Shown in pieces: positions 13,107 through 23,338 of a stretch of 64,000 nucleotides of DNA. The translations under genes were made by a program, and so were the position numbers. This stretch comes from Prorocentrum cordatum (taxonomy: Eukaryota; Sar; Dinophyceae; Prorocentrales; Prorocentraceae): the NCBI GenBank assembly GCA_963575745.1, contig CAUYUJ010011203.1, forward strand, positions 368,111-432,110. The letters run 5' to 3'. Under the pieces are notes generated by a model that saw only the letters and a program-made list of their open reading frames with translations, was not told where the DNA came from and ran no database searches. The number at the start of each line of letters is the position of its first letter. Positions within the stretch are counted from its first letter, which is position 1.

Positions 13107-13267
13107 CTAGAGTCAAGTCGGGCCTGTCCCCCTACAGGCCGGTTTTAGACGAAAAATACTGTCACAAAAGAATACACCAAAATGGTTATCTAACAAATCG
13201 TCCCAGGACTGTTTTACCAATTTTTGAATATTCCTCCTGTAGAGGGACAGGCCTGACTTAAGCCTAG
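13107..13267. mobile_element. MITE-like element, copy 1
   Basis: A ~160-bp AT-richer segment has terminal inverted repeats of about 32 bp. The left end is CTAG + AGTCAAGTCGGGCCTGTCC + CCCTACAGG. The right end, read on the other strand, is CTAG + GCTTAAGTCAGGCCTGTCC + CTCTACAGG. The interior is A/T-rich (GACGAAAAAT, TTTTTGAATATT) and carries no ORF. Related copies lie at 31.68, 36.47 and 63.57 kb. No clear target-site duplication is visible. Confidence 0.85.
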
Positions 13268-13870
13268 AGCCCAGGATCGCGGCGCACGCGCCCTTACGCA
13301 TGGCCTGGCACGAGGGGCACACACACACACACACACACCCCGACCCTGGCACGCGGGAGCGGCCTGGCCAAGGCTGGTGAGAGGCGGACACCTGGAGGTC
13401 CCGTGGCTTGATCTGTGCAGCACGGGGCCACCCCAAGAGTCCCGGCCCCTTTCCCCACGGCGGGCTTCTGAGCCCGGGTCGTTCTTTGACTACCCCGGGC
13501 GAGGGCGAGAAAATCGCCCCCCCCCCACACGTGGTAAACTTTTGAGTCATCCTCCGCTTCAAGCGGCGCCCACTCTTACGCCGCAGAATCTCTCCGCTCG
13601 GGCGGGAACGAGACCGCGTGACACGGGACAGCCAATAGCCAGCTGCCAAGTATTTGATAGAGCGTGCTCTTGGCGTTGTGGTGTTCATGCACGCGGTGAG
13701 ATTCGAATCGGGAGGTACCTCGGGCAACGACGGACCGCGGCCCAAGGCCCTTCCCCTCGCCCCCAGGGCACCGCTGGGCACGTGCGATCGCCGCCCCAGC
13801 CGCCCTGCGAGTCTGCTCGCCGCAGGCAGTTCGCGCCGCAGACGCGCGCGGCCTGAAGCATCCAAACTAC
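13268..13870. other. Intergenic with short (AC)n at 13318-13338
   Basis: Unique GC-rich sequence. A GATTCGAATC palindrome at about 13699 resembles a tRNA B box, but no tRNA cloverleaf could be fitted. Confidence 0.45.
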
Positions 13871-14008
13871 AAACACCCACGCACGCACGCACGCACGCAC
13901 GCACGCACCCACGCACGCACCCACGCACGCACGCAAACGCAAGCACACACACACACACACACACACAACAAAAACAAGAAAACTACACACACACACACAC
14001 ACACACAC
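13871..14008. repeat. (ACGC)n and (AC)n microsatellites
   Basis: ACGC repeats (about 13878-13940) followed by AC repeats (13943-13966 and 13985-14008), ending directly at the GT-microsatellite anchor sequence. Confidence 0.95.
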
Positions 14009-14044
14009 GTTTTGGCGTCGCAGCCTTGTGCGCAGCGACAGGGC
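14009..14044 (-). repeat. GT-microsatellite anchor sequence, copy 1
   Basis: Read on the minus strand, CTGTCG-x-TGCGC-xx-AAGGC-x-GCGACGCCAAAA runs directly into (GT)n. The same ~36-bp sequence precedes (GT)n at 57809, 58728 and 58809. Confidence 0.8.
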
Positions 14045-15185
14045 GGACCAGGTCTAAAAGCAAGAAGCGCGCGCGGACTAGAAGAGCAAAGTGAACCCCA
14101 AACCCGAACAGGGCCTCCAGAGGCCGACCTCGATGAAAAACCTCCGAATATCGAAAATCGGCGAGAGGCCCCCTGTTCCAGTTGCCCCTGGGCCCCCAGG
14201 AACCCCGCAGAGGACCCCCGACGACCGAAGAAGAAGAACCCCAAAGGGAGAGGCTGCCGAAAAGGGGTCGGCGGATGTGGCGCAATCCTGTAGAGCCTGA
14301 ACGATGCCTGAAGCCGAGCGAACCCCCACCGGGGTGCCCGATACCCCCATGCTTGCTGTTCTGTCTTCGACATGCTGCATGCCTTGGGCTGCGGGCGTCC
14401 CCCGGGGCCACTTGGGCGGCCTGGACCTGCGCCCGCCCCCCCTCCCCACAGCACAGCACAGGCTTCACAAAGCCTGCCTCCCTTTTGCCCGTCCCCGCCC
14501 TCGCGAGCGTCGGCGAGCGTCATGGTGTCCACCCACGTCAGCCGTCGGTGACGGCTCCCCCATAAAAACAAAAGATTGAGAGAAGCTGCCCAACGGTCAG
14601 CGCGCCCTGGGCCACCCCCCACTCCAGCGCGGAACCAAAGAGGCTCCCAAAATGATCTCAGGGCGACTGCCTGGCCGACTGGGGAACCTCTTCTGATCCC
14701 TGACCTGTCCCCCGCCCGCTCCCCCCCGATACCTGTAGTCGCAATCGTCGCTAGCCGACCCGTTTCCCTCGATCCCTCTGCTCCTCCATTCATTCTCCTA
14801 GTACCTACCTCTTCCCTGTCGCACCCCGAGGCCAGCTGGAAGGGCGGGCCGGGCACTTCGCCGAAGACTGCCGTATACCACCTGGAGACCCCCTCCTGCA
14901 TGGCGCCGCTCCTCGGCGCGCTCCCCGCCCCGCCCGCGGCGGCGAGGGTCGGCGCGCAGCGGAGCGCCGGAGCCTCGGGGCGCCTCCCGGGGCCCCTCCC
15001 GGGGCGGAAGTCCGAGGCGCCACCGGCCGCGGCGACTGGGACTCTCCAGGGCGAGCGGCGGCAATCGGCATCGTCTAGACGAGCCCGGCCCCTCTGAAGG
15101 ATTCGCAATCACGTCCGAGGGCCAGCCCCGCCCCGCACCCCCGCCCCCACCCCCGGTGCAGCGGCACCGGCATGCCCAGACATCC
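14045..15185. other. Intergenic
   Basis: About 1.1 kb of GC-rich sequence. The frames overlap on both strands and none has recognisable domains. A weak copy of the CCGAGGCC/GAAAAACCTCC repeat lies at about 14110-14165. Confidence 0.5.
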
Positions 15186-15188
15186 AAT

Positions 15189-15342
15189 GTCTCGATTTTT
15201 TCGAGACACGGGCCCCCCGACCTCCCGACCACTTCCCCAGGACCGGGTTGCCATCTCAAGCAGTTTTTTGACGGTCCCGAGGCCCGGCGATGGCCCCGAG
15301 GCCGAAAACGACGAAAAACCTCCGTCTCGATTTTTTCGAGAC
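15189..15342. repeat. Palindrome-flanked dispersed repeat
   Basis: The 19-bp palindrome GTCTCGATTTTTTCGAGAC occurs at 15189-15207 and again at 15324-15342. Between them is a GTTTTTTGACGGTCCCGAGG / GCCCGG / GGCCGAAAA segment that recurs, diverged, at 35755-35835 and 59918-59990. Confidence 0.75.
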
Positions 15343-15424
15343 GCCCGATGGCTGGGTCTCTTGCACGAGCCCGCGTCCTCTTAAAATTCGCAGGATCACT
15401 CCTGCGACTGGCCCCGTCGTCCCC

Positions 15425-15510
15425 CCCCCCCATCCCCCACCCCTGGCCACGTCGCGCTTCGGGCCTCGACGCCGTCCCTGGGAATTGGCCACTCCTATGC
15501 ATTTGCGGAC
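15425..15510. repeat. Hairpin-bearing dispersed repeat, copy A
   Basis: Contains CGTCC...GGACG arms around GGGAATTGGCCACTCCTATG (about 15470-15510). It is related to copies at about 15709-15915 and 32240-32412. Confidence 0.6.
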
Positions 15511-15519
15511 GAGCCCGTG

Positions 15520-15690
15520 TCCATATCTCAGACAAAGTGAGGACGAGGATAAAAACTATGGGGAGGACAGATCGAGAATCTCTGAGATCCAGCGGCTCTT
15601 GAGGATGTCTCGGGCGCCGCGGCCCTCTCAGAGCTTTCTGGAACGCTCGGAGAGCGCTCTGGAACGCTCGGGAACGGACTGATCCTAGCC
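15520..15690. repeat. ~165-bp dispersed repeat, copy 1
   Basis: GACGAGGAT..., AATCTCTGAGATCCAGCGGC, GGCGCCGCGGCCCTCTCAGA and GAGAGCGCTCTGGAACGCT match, in order, a second copy at 17135-17300. Confidence 0.85.
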
Positions 15691-15708
15691 CCGCCCTATA
15701 CTCTTCGT

Positions 15709-15915
15709 ACTCACGCCCGTGACCGACCCCGCCGCCTCCCCCCTCCCCCACCCCCAGTCAATTCGCGATTCGCGCCAGCGCCGTCCAGGAATTGGCCACT
15801 CCTAAGCATTCTCAGACGGCGCCTGCGCGAATTTTGACGTGGCCTGCCCCATTTTCCCCCTCTCAACCCCCTGGTCACGCAAGTTATCGCCAGGGAAAGA
15901 AACGCTCTCTACTTG
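15709..15915. repeat. Hairpin-bearing dispersed repeat, copy B
   Basis: Shares with 32240-32412, in order: TCACGCCCGT, CCGCCTCCCCC, GCCACTC, GCGCGAAT and CTGGTCACGC + TCGCCAGGG. GCGCCGTC...GACGGCGC arms enclose AGGAATTGGCCACTCCTAAG. Confidence 0.7.
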
Positions 15916-16589
15916 ACTGCACTCCGGAGAAGAGTTCGTCAATACAGAACTCCACACACAAAACAGAACACTACTCAGGTGGCCCCACCGCTTCGGGCCG
16001 AAGAACCGCCTTGGGCTACCAATCCCTCCTGAGTGGACAGTTCAAGGCCAATACGCGAGGCCCCCCGGGTATCGGTATCTTCTCCTCCTCTAGAATCCAC
16101 CCCGTCCTCTATCCTCCATCATCCTCGCTCACCCTCATCCTGTAGCAACCAAACAGTACCAATACCGCTACTCCCCGGACCTCAACCCAGGTGCGTTCTG
16201 ACCAGAATTTCGAAGCGAATCCAGCGGTGATGACGAGGGCCTCTCAGGATGCCCAACAAGGCGAAAACGAAGGAAGTGTAGCGTTATCGGTCTGCAGGGT
16301 CACCCTCTGACATACACCGTCCGTCAGCATTCTCTTCCAATCATCTCCCACCCTCCAGCATCCTCCAGCAGTCTCGTCCCCTTATCCTGTATCCTTCGTG
16401 TCTTCACCAGCCGCCATCGTCCACGAGGCGCCCAGCCCAGCCCCGCCCGGGGCGGCGATGGTCGCGCGGCGGCGCCGAGGCTTCGGGGTGGGGGCGGGGC
16501 GGGGCGCGGCGCGGCCGCAGAGCCAGGCTTGCTGGCTGCGCGGCGGCGGCGGCGGCGTCGCGCTCTTCCCTTCAACTGGGCTTCCCTCA
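15916..16589. other. Intergenic
   Basis: No gene recognised. The sequence becomes GC-rich toward the following microsatellite. Confidence 0.5.
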
Positions 16590-16970
16590 TCCCCCTCCTC
16601 CTCCTCCCCCTCCCTCCTCCTCCCCCTCCTCCCCCTCCTCCTCCTCCTCCTCCTCCTCCTCCTCCCCCTCCTCTTCCTCGCCCTCCTATGCCTCCTCCTC
16701 CTACTCCTCCTCCTCTTCCTCCTCCTCCTCAGCAGCAGCAGCAGCAGCAGCGTCGTCATCCTCCTCCTCATCCACCTTCTCCTCGTTCCGCCTGGTTCAT
16801 CCTACCACTCCTCCTCATCTTGTCATCCGCCTCCCTCCTCCTCCTCCTCCCCCCTCCTCCTCTTCCTCCACCTCCTCCTCCTCCTCCTCCTCCTCCTCCT
16901 CCTCCTCCTCCTCCTCCTCCTCCTCCTCCTCCTCCTCTTCCTCCTCTTCCTTCTCCTCCTCTTCCAGCGG
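16590..16970. repeat. (TCC)n microsatellite block
   Basis: TCC/CTC repeats with a short (AGC)n insert at 16731-16752. The poly-Leu/Pro/Ser and poly-Glu/Arg frames are artefacts of it. Confidence 0.95.
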
Positions 16971-17134
16971 CGCGAACCTGCCGATGCCTCGCACACAAAG
17001 CGCTGCACCGCGCCGGAGCGGGAGCGGCCCGACCCGGGCCCGCGCGCGCGAGGGGGCGCCGCAAGTGCGAGATGTCGTCGGGGCTCCAGGCCTGGGGCCA
17101 GGGAAGGTCGGAGGCGCGCAGCCATCTCGCCAGA

Positions 17135-17300
17135 CAAGGCCAGGACGAGGATCAAATCGGTCGAGGATACATCGGGAATCTCTGGGATCCAGCGGCTCTG
17201 GAGGATGTCTGGGGCGCCGCGGCCCTCTCAGAGCATTCCGGACGCTCCGAGAGCGCTCTGGAACGCTTTGGAACGGATCCACCCTCGCCCTGACCCCGCC
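17135..17300. repeat. ~165-bp dispersed repeat, copy 2
   Basis: Same orientation as the copy at 15520-15690. The shared blocks include GGATCCAGCGGCTCT, GGATGTCT, GGGCGCCGCGGCCCTCTCAG and GAGAGCGCTCTGGAACGCT. Confidence 0.85.
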
Positions 17301-17317
17301 CGAGGGCAGCCTTCTCA

Positions 17318-17420
17318 GAAGGCGGGGGGGGGGGGGTTCTTGGAAGGCAGGGGGGAGGCCTCCTCAGAAGAGCTCAGAAGCTCCTGAGCAGCTGGGAGGG
17401 CTCGGCCTCCGGAGGCCACC
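17318..17420. repeat. CTTCT-N-AGAAG palindrome cluster
   Basis: Several copies of the TTCTCAGAAGGC-type palindrome with G-runs between. The same cluster type occurs at 18.17, 27.2, 32.74, 34.63, 37.57, 51.95 and 59.45 kb. Confidence 0.75.
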
Positions 17421-18110
17421 CCTGCCCCCTCAGAATCCCCCGCCGCCGTCTGGGAGGACCGGCCCCCTCGCGAAGCACCACCCCCCCGGGCACACTGCCA
17501 AAGGCCAGAAAGGAGCGGGGTGGCCACGGTCCGGGTCCAGGGGTTGGACGATCGGCGTCCCAGGCACCCAGGAGGTCGTGGACATGGAGTTTCGGGTGGG
17601 GGGCCCAGGGTCCAGGGATACCAATATCCACTGCCTCATGGGTCCTGGGACATCATTTCCACTGGCGGCGAATGCGTATCACCAGATCTCGGCCTCGGGC
17701 ACGAAATCCATGAAAGAAATAAATCATGGGAGGCCCTCGTGGGCGAGAGTAAGGCGAGCACGCTGGATGAAGATTCGTCTAGGCGAAGATTCACACCAAC
17801 TTACGATTGCACTGGATTTGGCTTGACTGGGATGGATTTGGCTTGGGTGGATTAGCATCAGGAGATACCAGGGCTGATGCTTAGCTCAACTCAGGGCGCG
17901 AGCACAACGTTGAACACCGCCTGCATTCCTGACGCTGAAGAACCAAACGGCGCCACCTCCCAAACCAACCCGCTTCGCTCCAGACCGTCGACCGTCGCCC
18001 GCGAGAACGAAGACAGCACGGCCGCGCGCCGGCGCCCGAACACAGAACGGGGCAACGGAAACGGCATGAGTCAAACAGCAAGACAACATCTTGCTCACGC
18101 CCCCGTTCGA
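17421..18110. other. Intergenic
   Basis: No gene supported. The overlapping frames have no domains and are contradicted by frames on the other strand. Confidence 0.5.
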
Positions 18111-18250
18111 CGACGCGCCCAGGGGGGAGGCCAGAGGGGGTGGGCCTTCTCAAAGGCTGAGACGTGTTTCAAAGCATCCCCGAAGACACTGAACACTTCC
18201 CGGAAGGCGCGAGGACTTATGAGAAGCCCCACCTCCTTCTGAGAAGGTTG
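18111..18250. repeat. CTTCT-N-AGAAG cluster with adjoining GC module
   Basis: GCGCGCCCAGGGGGG (minus: CCCCCCTGGGCGCG) lies next to CTTCTCAAAGGC, CCCGGAAGGCG and CTTCTGAGAAGGT. The same two-part arrangement recurs at 27.2-27.4 and 32.74-32.9 kb. Confidence 0.65.
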
Positions 18251-18960
18251 AGGCTTCCCCCCCAACCTCGCCGCCGACTGGTTCAGCCTCACATGATGGC
18301 AACAGTCTGGAGCGATCAACGAAGAAAGTAAGTCGTATGCACACAGACGTGACGGCCCTGCGCGGGGGCTGACGCGCCCGCCGCCAAGAGAAGGGATGCG
18401 ACCCCCCACACCCCGGTCACGCCCGACATCGCCAGGGGATCCAAAAGCGGTCTCCATGAGACCGCAGCTCCAGGAGCACATCACCGAGGAAAGTACCCGC
18501 CCAGCGAGTCGGCGCTGGCAGGCTCGTGCCGCGACAGCTAGGGAGCGGAGTTTCGGAACCAAGCGGTCGTTCATGCTTTTCTTATTGGGGGGAGCATTCG
18601 CTGGCCGTGTGGCCGTACAGGTGCGCGGAAGAGCCCCCTGCAGGGCCGCGGCGGGTGTCACTTTGCCCCCCGCCCGGCTAGTAGCTTCTCTGGCGGCGAA
18701 AAGAGGGAGAGGCAGGGAGGGGAGTGGGCATATGCAGCAGGGAGGGGGAGTGGCACATGAGCCGCTCGCGAAAGGGCAAAGCTTGGCCTCACGCCCCGCA
18801 GGCCGCAGCGACAAACCAGAATCCGATCCCCCCCGCGCGCCCCTGGCCCCCACCCACCCCTGCCCTTACCCACCCCTTCCAACCAGAGGAAAAAAAAAAA
18901 AAAAGGAGGGCGGCAAACCCGCATCAAGCCCCCGTCGGCGGAAGTGCGCGGGCGGGCGTT
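18251..18960. other. Downstream flank of the split host gene
   Basis: No gene recognised. CGGTCACGCC + ATCGCCAGGGGAT at about 18415-18443 is a fragment of the dispersed repeat at 15.7 and 32.3 kb. A poly(A) run lies at about 18893-18904. Confidence 0.5.
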
Positions 18961-19185
18961 TCACTCCGGCTCCTCGCCTTTGCAGCCCTTGTGTTCGTTT
19001 TTGCAGCAGTAGTCGATCTTCCTCGGGGACCACGACAACACGAGGCAATGCATGCAATGGTGATAGCCCGCGTTGCAGTCGTACTTGCTATTGTCCGGCT
19101 CAGGGGGCGCGTTGGAAGGTGGCGCACCAGAGGGCGGGGGAAGCTCCGACGGGCAGCCCTTGTTCGCGGTCTTGCAGCAGAACAA
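18961..19185 (-). CDS. Split host gene, 3' part (CC-x5-GC / DCNAGY modules)
   Basis: This is the C-terminal 74 codons and stop of the membrane-anchored protein that begins at 25664. It opens inside a module, LFCC-KTANKGCPSE. A Pro/Ser linker follows, then a complete module: YDCNAGYHH, LSWSPRK, YCCKNEHKGC. It ends GEEPE with a TGA stop at 18961. It matches the spacing of the upstream half (DCNAGY, then WS, then CC-x5-GC), so both belong to one gene. A ~5.5-kb LINE separates the halves, and the exact exon boundary is unclear because no AG lies immediately before LFCC. The open frame can be extended upstream through hydrophobic VPVIGLMSC, which may be non-coding. The function of this family is not known to me. 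Confidence 0.65.
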   Translation of the reverse strand: MFCCKTANKGCPSELPPPSGAPPSNAPPEPDNSKYDCNAGYHHCMHCLVLSWSPRKIDYCCKNEHKGCKGEEPE

Positions 19186-19242
19186 AAGGAAGCACGACAT
19201 GAGCCCGATGACGGGCACCCCGGCCTGGGGCCTGCGCCGCGC

Positions 19243-22200
19243 TCAATCAGGTGCCTTCTCCGCGGGGCCGGCGGCGAGGACCCCCTCCGGCACCACCAAC
19301 AAGTCCGCCTCCTCCTCCTCCGCTTCCTCCGCCTCCGCGGCCTCCTCCTCCTCTGTGTCTGCTCCCGCCCTCCTCCTCCTCCTCCTCCTCAACTTCCGTC
19401 CCTTCTCGGCGCCGCTGCGGCGTCGTTTGCGCGTTCCCTCCTCTGCCTCGCCGCTGTCTGGGAGGGGACCTGCTGCAGCCTCTGGCCCGCGCTGCTGGTG
19501 CTGGGCCTCCTCCTCCCTTGGCGCCTCCAGCTGCTCCTCTGCGGCCTCCTCCACCTCTGCTGCCTCCACATCTGGCTCCTCCTCTTCTCTGGTCCGCTGC
19601 GGGGCCTCGTACCGCTCGGCCAGCACGCGCCGTCGGATCCTGGCCATGGCCCTGATGCGGTCATCCCAGCGGAGCCGCGCAGCCTTGTCCTCGAGCGGTT
19701 GGCTCGGCCAGCCCATGACTCGGCTGAAGCGCGTCCACGGCGTCCTCGCCGTCCCTCGCTCTCGGCTGAACGCCGGGCACACCCAATTCTGGTGCTCCTG
19801 ATCTGCCACAGCGCCTGTGCTGCACCTGTCGCAGGGACCAGGTTCTTCTCGCTTTGCGATCTTTGCATACCGGGCGTCGCTCCAGACGCTGCCGGTAAGC
19901 ACGGCCAGCATGTGCGGCCGCAAGGCTCTGTCCTCCGCTGTGGAGCTGCGCAGGAGGTTCCCGGCAGCGCGCATCGCGTAGGAGTCGTACGGCACGCGCT
20001 CTCTCCGGGCCTCCGCTGCATCCCTGCGCGTCGACGTGTCAACGTAGCTCTGCCACATTTTCCTGCGCCACAGCTCCCGGAGGTGGTGCGCTGCTGCCTT
20101 GGGCCCACAGGACAGCTCTAGCCACACTCCTGGCGCCACCCACATGACGCCACTTTCTCCGTCCTCGAAGCTAGCACCCAGCTCCTTCAGGATGTCCAGG
20201 AGCGCCGAGATGGTCCCAGGGACATTGCGCCCTGCTGCCTTGAGCCTGTGGGTGCGCACTACTTGCTCCCGCAGCGCTGCGATCCCTTGTCTGCGGGACC
20301 TCTTGGCTACGAACTGCCACAATCGCCGCGCCTGCCAGTATGACACATCCAGGTTGTGCCCAGCAATGAGCAGCCTCTTCAGGTACACGCTGCCGTTGGG
20401 ATACTGGTTCTTGCACACGCTGTCCGTGAGGGACTTCTGGATGCTATCCCTTTCCTTCTGCGGTGGAATGCGCCGCACGCGACTCCAGAGATATTTGGGG
20501 AGTATGGCGCCGCATGCTACGATGCGCTTTTCGTGCACCTGCAATGGAAGTGCTCGAACTCGCGCGGCCCTGCGCTTACACTCCTCTGCCCGCGTCTCAT
20601 CCTCAGGCGTGGTGGCATGGCGTCGCTCCACTCCTGCATCCAGGCGGACCCCAAGCACCTTGACAGATGCATTTGGCAGGCGCGTGGTTGCATCGAACAC
20701 CAAGTTCTGCGTTTTGGCGTCGTTCGTCCTGAGTGCTGTCACGCGCTCCAGATCCCTCCAGATGCTTTCGATGCTGTCGATCTCCTCCTGTGACCGCGCC
20801 GCGGCCGTCCTGTCATCCGCGAATGTGCACAGCGCAGCCCTGGGCACCTGCTCCGCGATCTTGTACAAAACGGGCATCAGCACTGTCGCCATGGCCAGCA
20901 TGCTCAGCGGATCTCCTTGCGGCAGCGACCCCGGCGCGGCCACGAGTTGCGGGGCGACAAACGAGCCCACCTCGATGCAGCGTTGCTGTGCCTTCCAAAC
21001 TCGCACAATTGGCTCCGTCACTCTTTCGGGGACCCCAAGCTCGCTCCAGACCCGTCGCACTAGCTCAGGGTGCACACGGTCAAAGGCCGTCTTAAAGTCC
21101 CAGCTCCTGAGGAAGAGCGGCGCGCATCCTTCCTCTGCTCTTGCCTCGCTGTCCTCGGTGGTCGCCGCCTCCAGTCTCTCCAGGATTGCCTCGTCCACCT
21201 CTGTCATCATCACCTCAACTAGCGATTCCAACGCGACTCCTGGCACTCCGCCGCCCTGGCTGTCTGGCCACGCTGGCCTCAAGTGGTCGGCAATCTGTCC
21301 CGCGCGATGCCGAGCCCAGGCACGCCAAGCCACGCTAGAGATGGCGATGGGGCGGAGCTTGGTGACGTCTGGCACGTCCGTGTCCTCCTTGGGAATGTGG
21401 ACTTGTCGCCACCTCCGAAGGGCTTCCGGGAGCGCACCCCCCTCTTCCATTTGCTCGAACATCCTGATCATATCTGCCAGGGCCTCGTCTGGGAGGGCCA
21501 AGAGCTCTGCAGCGCTCCATCCGTCAAGGCCTCCAGCCTTTCCCAGCATGTGCCGGATGTGCCTCCGGAACTCCGCCGGCAACGGAGAACCCCACGAACG
21601 CGGCACGCCGAGGGGCCCCCTCCAAACCTCCTCGCGGTCATTCCTCGCCACAATGAGGCGCCAGCACCTCTGCAACTGATCGCGGAACATCTCTGCGTAG
21701 GCCTCTACGTCTGTGCCGCGCGCTACCTCCTTGAAGTGTTCGTGATAGTGGCGTCGGGCGGCCTCGGCAGCTTGGCCTTCAACCACGACCACCCCCCTGT
21801 CTCTCAGGGTGGCGTCTGTTGGTCGCCAAACCCTCGCCCTGACCCACTCGAACACCGGCTTCCCCAGAGGTTGTCTCCTCAGGCGTTCGCGCCATTGCTG
21901 AATGCGTTCCTTCTGTTTCCTCTCCAGCTCCTGGTCGAGAAGCGTCTGTACTGCCGTCATCTGCTGAGCCCTCGTGCCTCGTATGCCTCTTCTGTGGCAC
22001 TCCTTCCCGGCACGCTCCGCGTCTGCCCGAGTCCACGTGACTCGGTTGTGGCATAGGCGCAGTGCTTGGAGCAACTCCCTCAGCAGCGCCTCTTCGCTCC
22101 TCATGGTCGTCACTGGCTCGTTCGCAGTTTCCGCCCCGCGGCGCCTAAGAGCGCGAGCGTGCTTCCATACCCGTGGCGGGCTGGCGACAGGGACCTCCGA

Positions 22201-23295
22201 GATCGGCGCACGTCTGCTGCTGCGCTGCCCGCGGCCACTGCTCATTGAAAGGCCCTCCTCTTCCTCTGGCGTTCCTCTGTCTCCTGTGATATCGTCTCCT
22301 CCTCTGTCTCTGCCTCCTGTGCTCTCTCCTCCTCCTCCTCCGTTCCCTTCTCCCTCTGTCCTGGCGCGCGTCTCCTGCGGCTCCGCATCGCGCCAGAGCT
22401 CGGGGTGCAGCAGCAACGTGTCCAGCACTTGCTCTCCGACCTGGCTCCATTCCTCCCAGGTGGGGCTTGGCGAGATCTCACCAGCCAGCCTGCGCCAGAG
22501 TCTGCCTGCCTCCTCCTGCCACCTCGCTGTCTCCTCATCCGTCCTCGATGGTATGATTCGCTTGCTCGTCTGCTCCCATTGCCACCCGCCTGGGGTTGGG
22601 CGGCCTGCGTTGGAGAAGCCAGGCAACTCAAGCACGACCAGCTTGTGGTCCCCGACGACATGGGCTTTCGCATCGCAGACGGTGCCCCGCGCAGCCCGGT
22701 CAGCTTTGACCCCGAAGAAATCGATGGTACGCTGGCCCCCCCACCGTGTCGGAGCCGCCGGGGCCAGGATACGGAGGTTGCCATGCATCTTGAGGTTGAC
22801 TAGGAACGAGCCGTCTGGGTCATCATTCCAATCTCCTCCTACCAGCGTGGGCGTGGTCGCTGGAGCCTCGACCACACGGCGTTCGATCCACTCCTCCAAG
22901 CTCGCGGTGCTGAGCGCTTCCGCTGTTACGCGCCTGTGGAAATTGAGGAGCCGCCATTCCTGGTCTCCGCGCCTCACTGTGTGGAGCACTGCTTCCCCTC
23001 CTGCCTCTCTGAAGTGCGAGACCTTCCTGATCTCCCACCCTGGCCTCATGATGACCCAGAGACCAGTTTTGTCCCGCTGCTTATAGCCATTCTCTCTGCA
23101 GCTCTCCTGTATGGCCGTGCCTGGCACGCCTCGCCAGCCTGCAGAACGAAGCCGTCGCTGTTGCGTAGCTCCCTGGGCACTGGTCAGGCGCATCTCCTGT
23201 AGCATCACCACATCCAGCTGTTCTGTCGCTGCGGCACGCAGTGCCGCTTCACCGTTGCGGAGCCATCCCGCAACATTGAGCGTGCCGATCCTCAA
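19243..23295 (-). CDS. LINE ORF2: AP endonuclease and reverse transcriptase, 1350 aa
   Basis: This is the replication protein of the LINE: the endonuclease nicks target DNA and the reverse transcriptase primes cDNA there. Residues 1-230 form an exonuclease-endonuclease-phosphatase fold: TLNVAGW at the start, LQE near 33, GGDWNDD near 147, RTIDFFG near 188, VGDHK near 212. The reverse transcriptase spans about 570-870: LRPIAISS, SWDFKTAFD (~731), LPQGDPLS (~791), FADD (~825) and LGVRLD. A CX2CX9HX4C zinc knuckle follows at about 1151-1170, then an acidic Glu-rich and Arg-rich tail of about 140 residues. There is no RNase H domain. The ATG at 23295 places the endonuclease motif at its usual N-terminal position. 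Composition is GC-rich like the host. It is likely translated downstream of ORF1 from the same RNA. Confidence 0.9.
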   Translation of the reverse strand: MRIGTLNVAGWLRNGEAALRAAATEQLDVVMLQEMRLTSAQGATQQRRLRSAGWRGVPGTAIQESCRENGYKQRDKTGLWVIMRPGWEIRKVSHFREAGGEAVLHTVRRGDQEWRLLNFHRRVTAEALSTASLEEWIERRVVEAPATTPTLVGGDWNDDPDGSFLVNLKMHGNLRILAPAAPTRWGGQRTIDFFGVKADRAARGTVCDAKAHVVGDHKLVVLELPGFSNAGRPTPGGWQWEQTSKRIIPSRTDEETARWQEEAGRLWRRLAGEISPSPTWEEWSQVGEQVLDTLLLHPELWRDAEPQETRARTEGEGNGGGGGESTGGRDRGGDDITGDRGTPEEEEGLSMSSGRGQRSSRRAPISEVPVASPPRVWKHARALRRRGAETANEPVTTMRSEEALLRELLQALRLCHNRVTWTRADAERAGKECHRRGIRGTRAQQMTAVQTLLDQELERKQKERIQQWRERLRRQPLGKPVFEWVRARVWRPTDATLRDRGVVVVEGQAAEAARRHYHEHFKEVARGTDVEAYAEMFRDQLQRCWRLIVARNDREEVWRGPLGVPRSWGSPLPAEFRRHIRHMLGKAGGLDGWSAAELLALPDEALADMIRMFEQMEEGGALPEALRRWRQVHIPKEDTDVPDVTKLRPIAISSVAWRAWARHRAGQIADHLRPAWPDSQGGGVPGVALESLVEVMMTEVDEAILERLEAATTEDSEARAEEGCAPLFLRSWDFKTAFDRVHPELVRRVWSELGVPERVTEPIVRVWKAQQRCIEVGSFVAPQLVAAPGSLPQGDPLSMLAMATVLMPVLYKIAEQVPRAALCTFADDRTAAARSQEEIDSIESIWRDLERVTALRTNDAKTQNLVFDATTRLPNASVKVLGVRLDAGVERRHATTPEDETRAEECKRRAARVRALPLQVHEKRIVACGAILPKYLWSRVRRIPPQKERDSIQKSLTDSVCKNQYPNGSVYLKRLLIAGHNLDVSYWQARRLWQFVAKRSRRQGIAALREQVVRTHRLKAAGRNVPGTISALLDILKELGASFEDGESGVMWVAPGVWLELSCGPKAAAHHLRELWRRKMWQSYVDTSTRRDAAEARRERVPYDSYAMRAAGNLLRSSTAEDRALRPHMLAVLTGSVWSDARYAKIAKREEPGPCDRCSTGAVADQEHQNWVCPAFSRERGTARTPWTRFSRVMGWPSQPLEDKAARLRWDDRIRAMARIRRRVLAERYEAPQRTREEEEPDVEAAEVEEAAEEQLEAPREEEAQHQQRGPEAAAGPLPDSGEAEEGTRKRRRSGAEKGRKLRRRRRRRAGADTEEEEAAEAEEAEEEEADLLVVPEGVLAAGPAEKAPD

Positions 23296-23338
23296 AACAC
23301 TCCCTCCTGTGGCCGGCGCGCCTGCCGCCGGCTCCGCT

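Noticed and set aside
13690-13720. Possible tRNA B box GATTCGAATC
   Set aside because: A self-complementary word with no surrounding cloverleaf.
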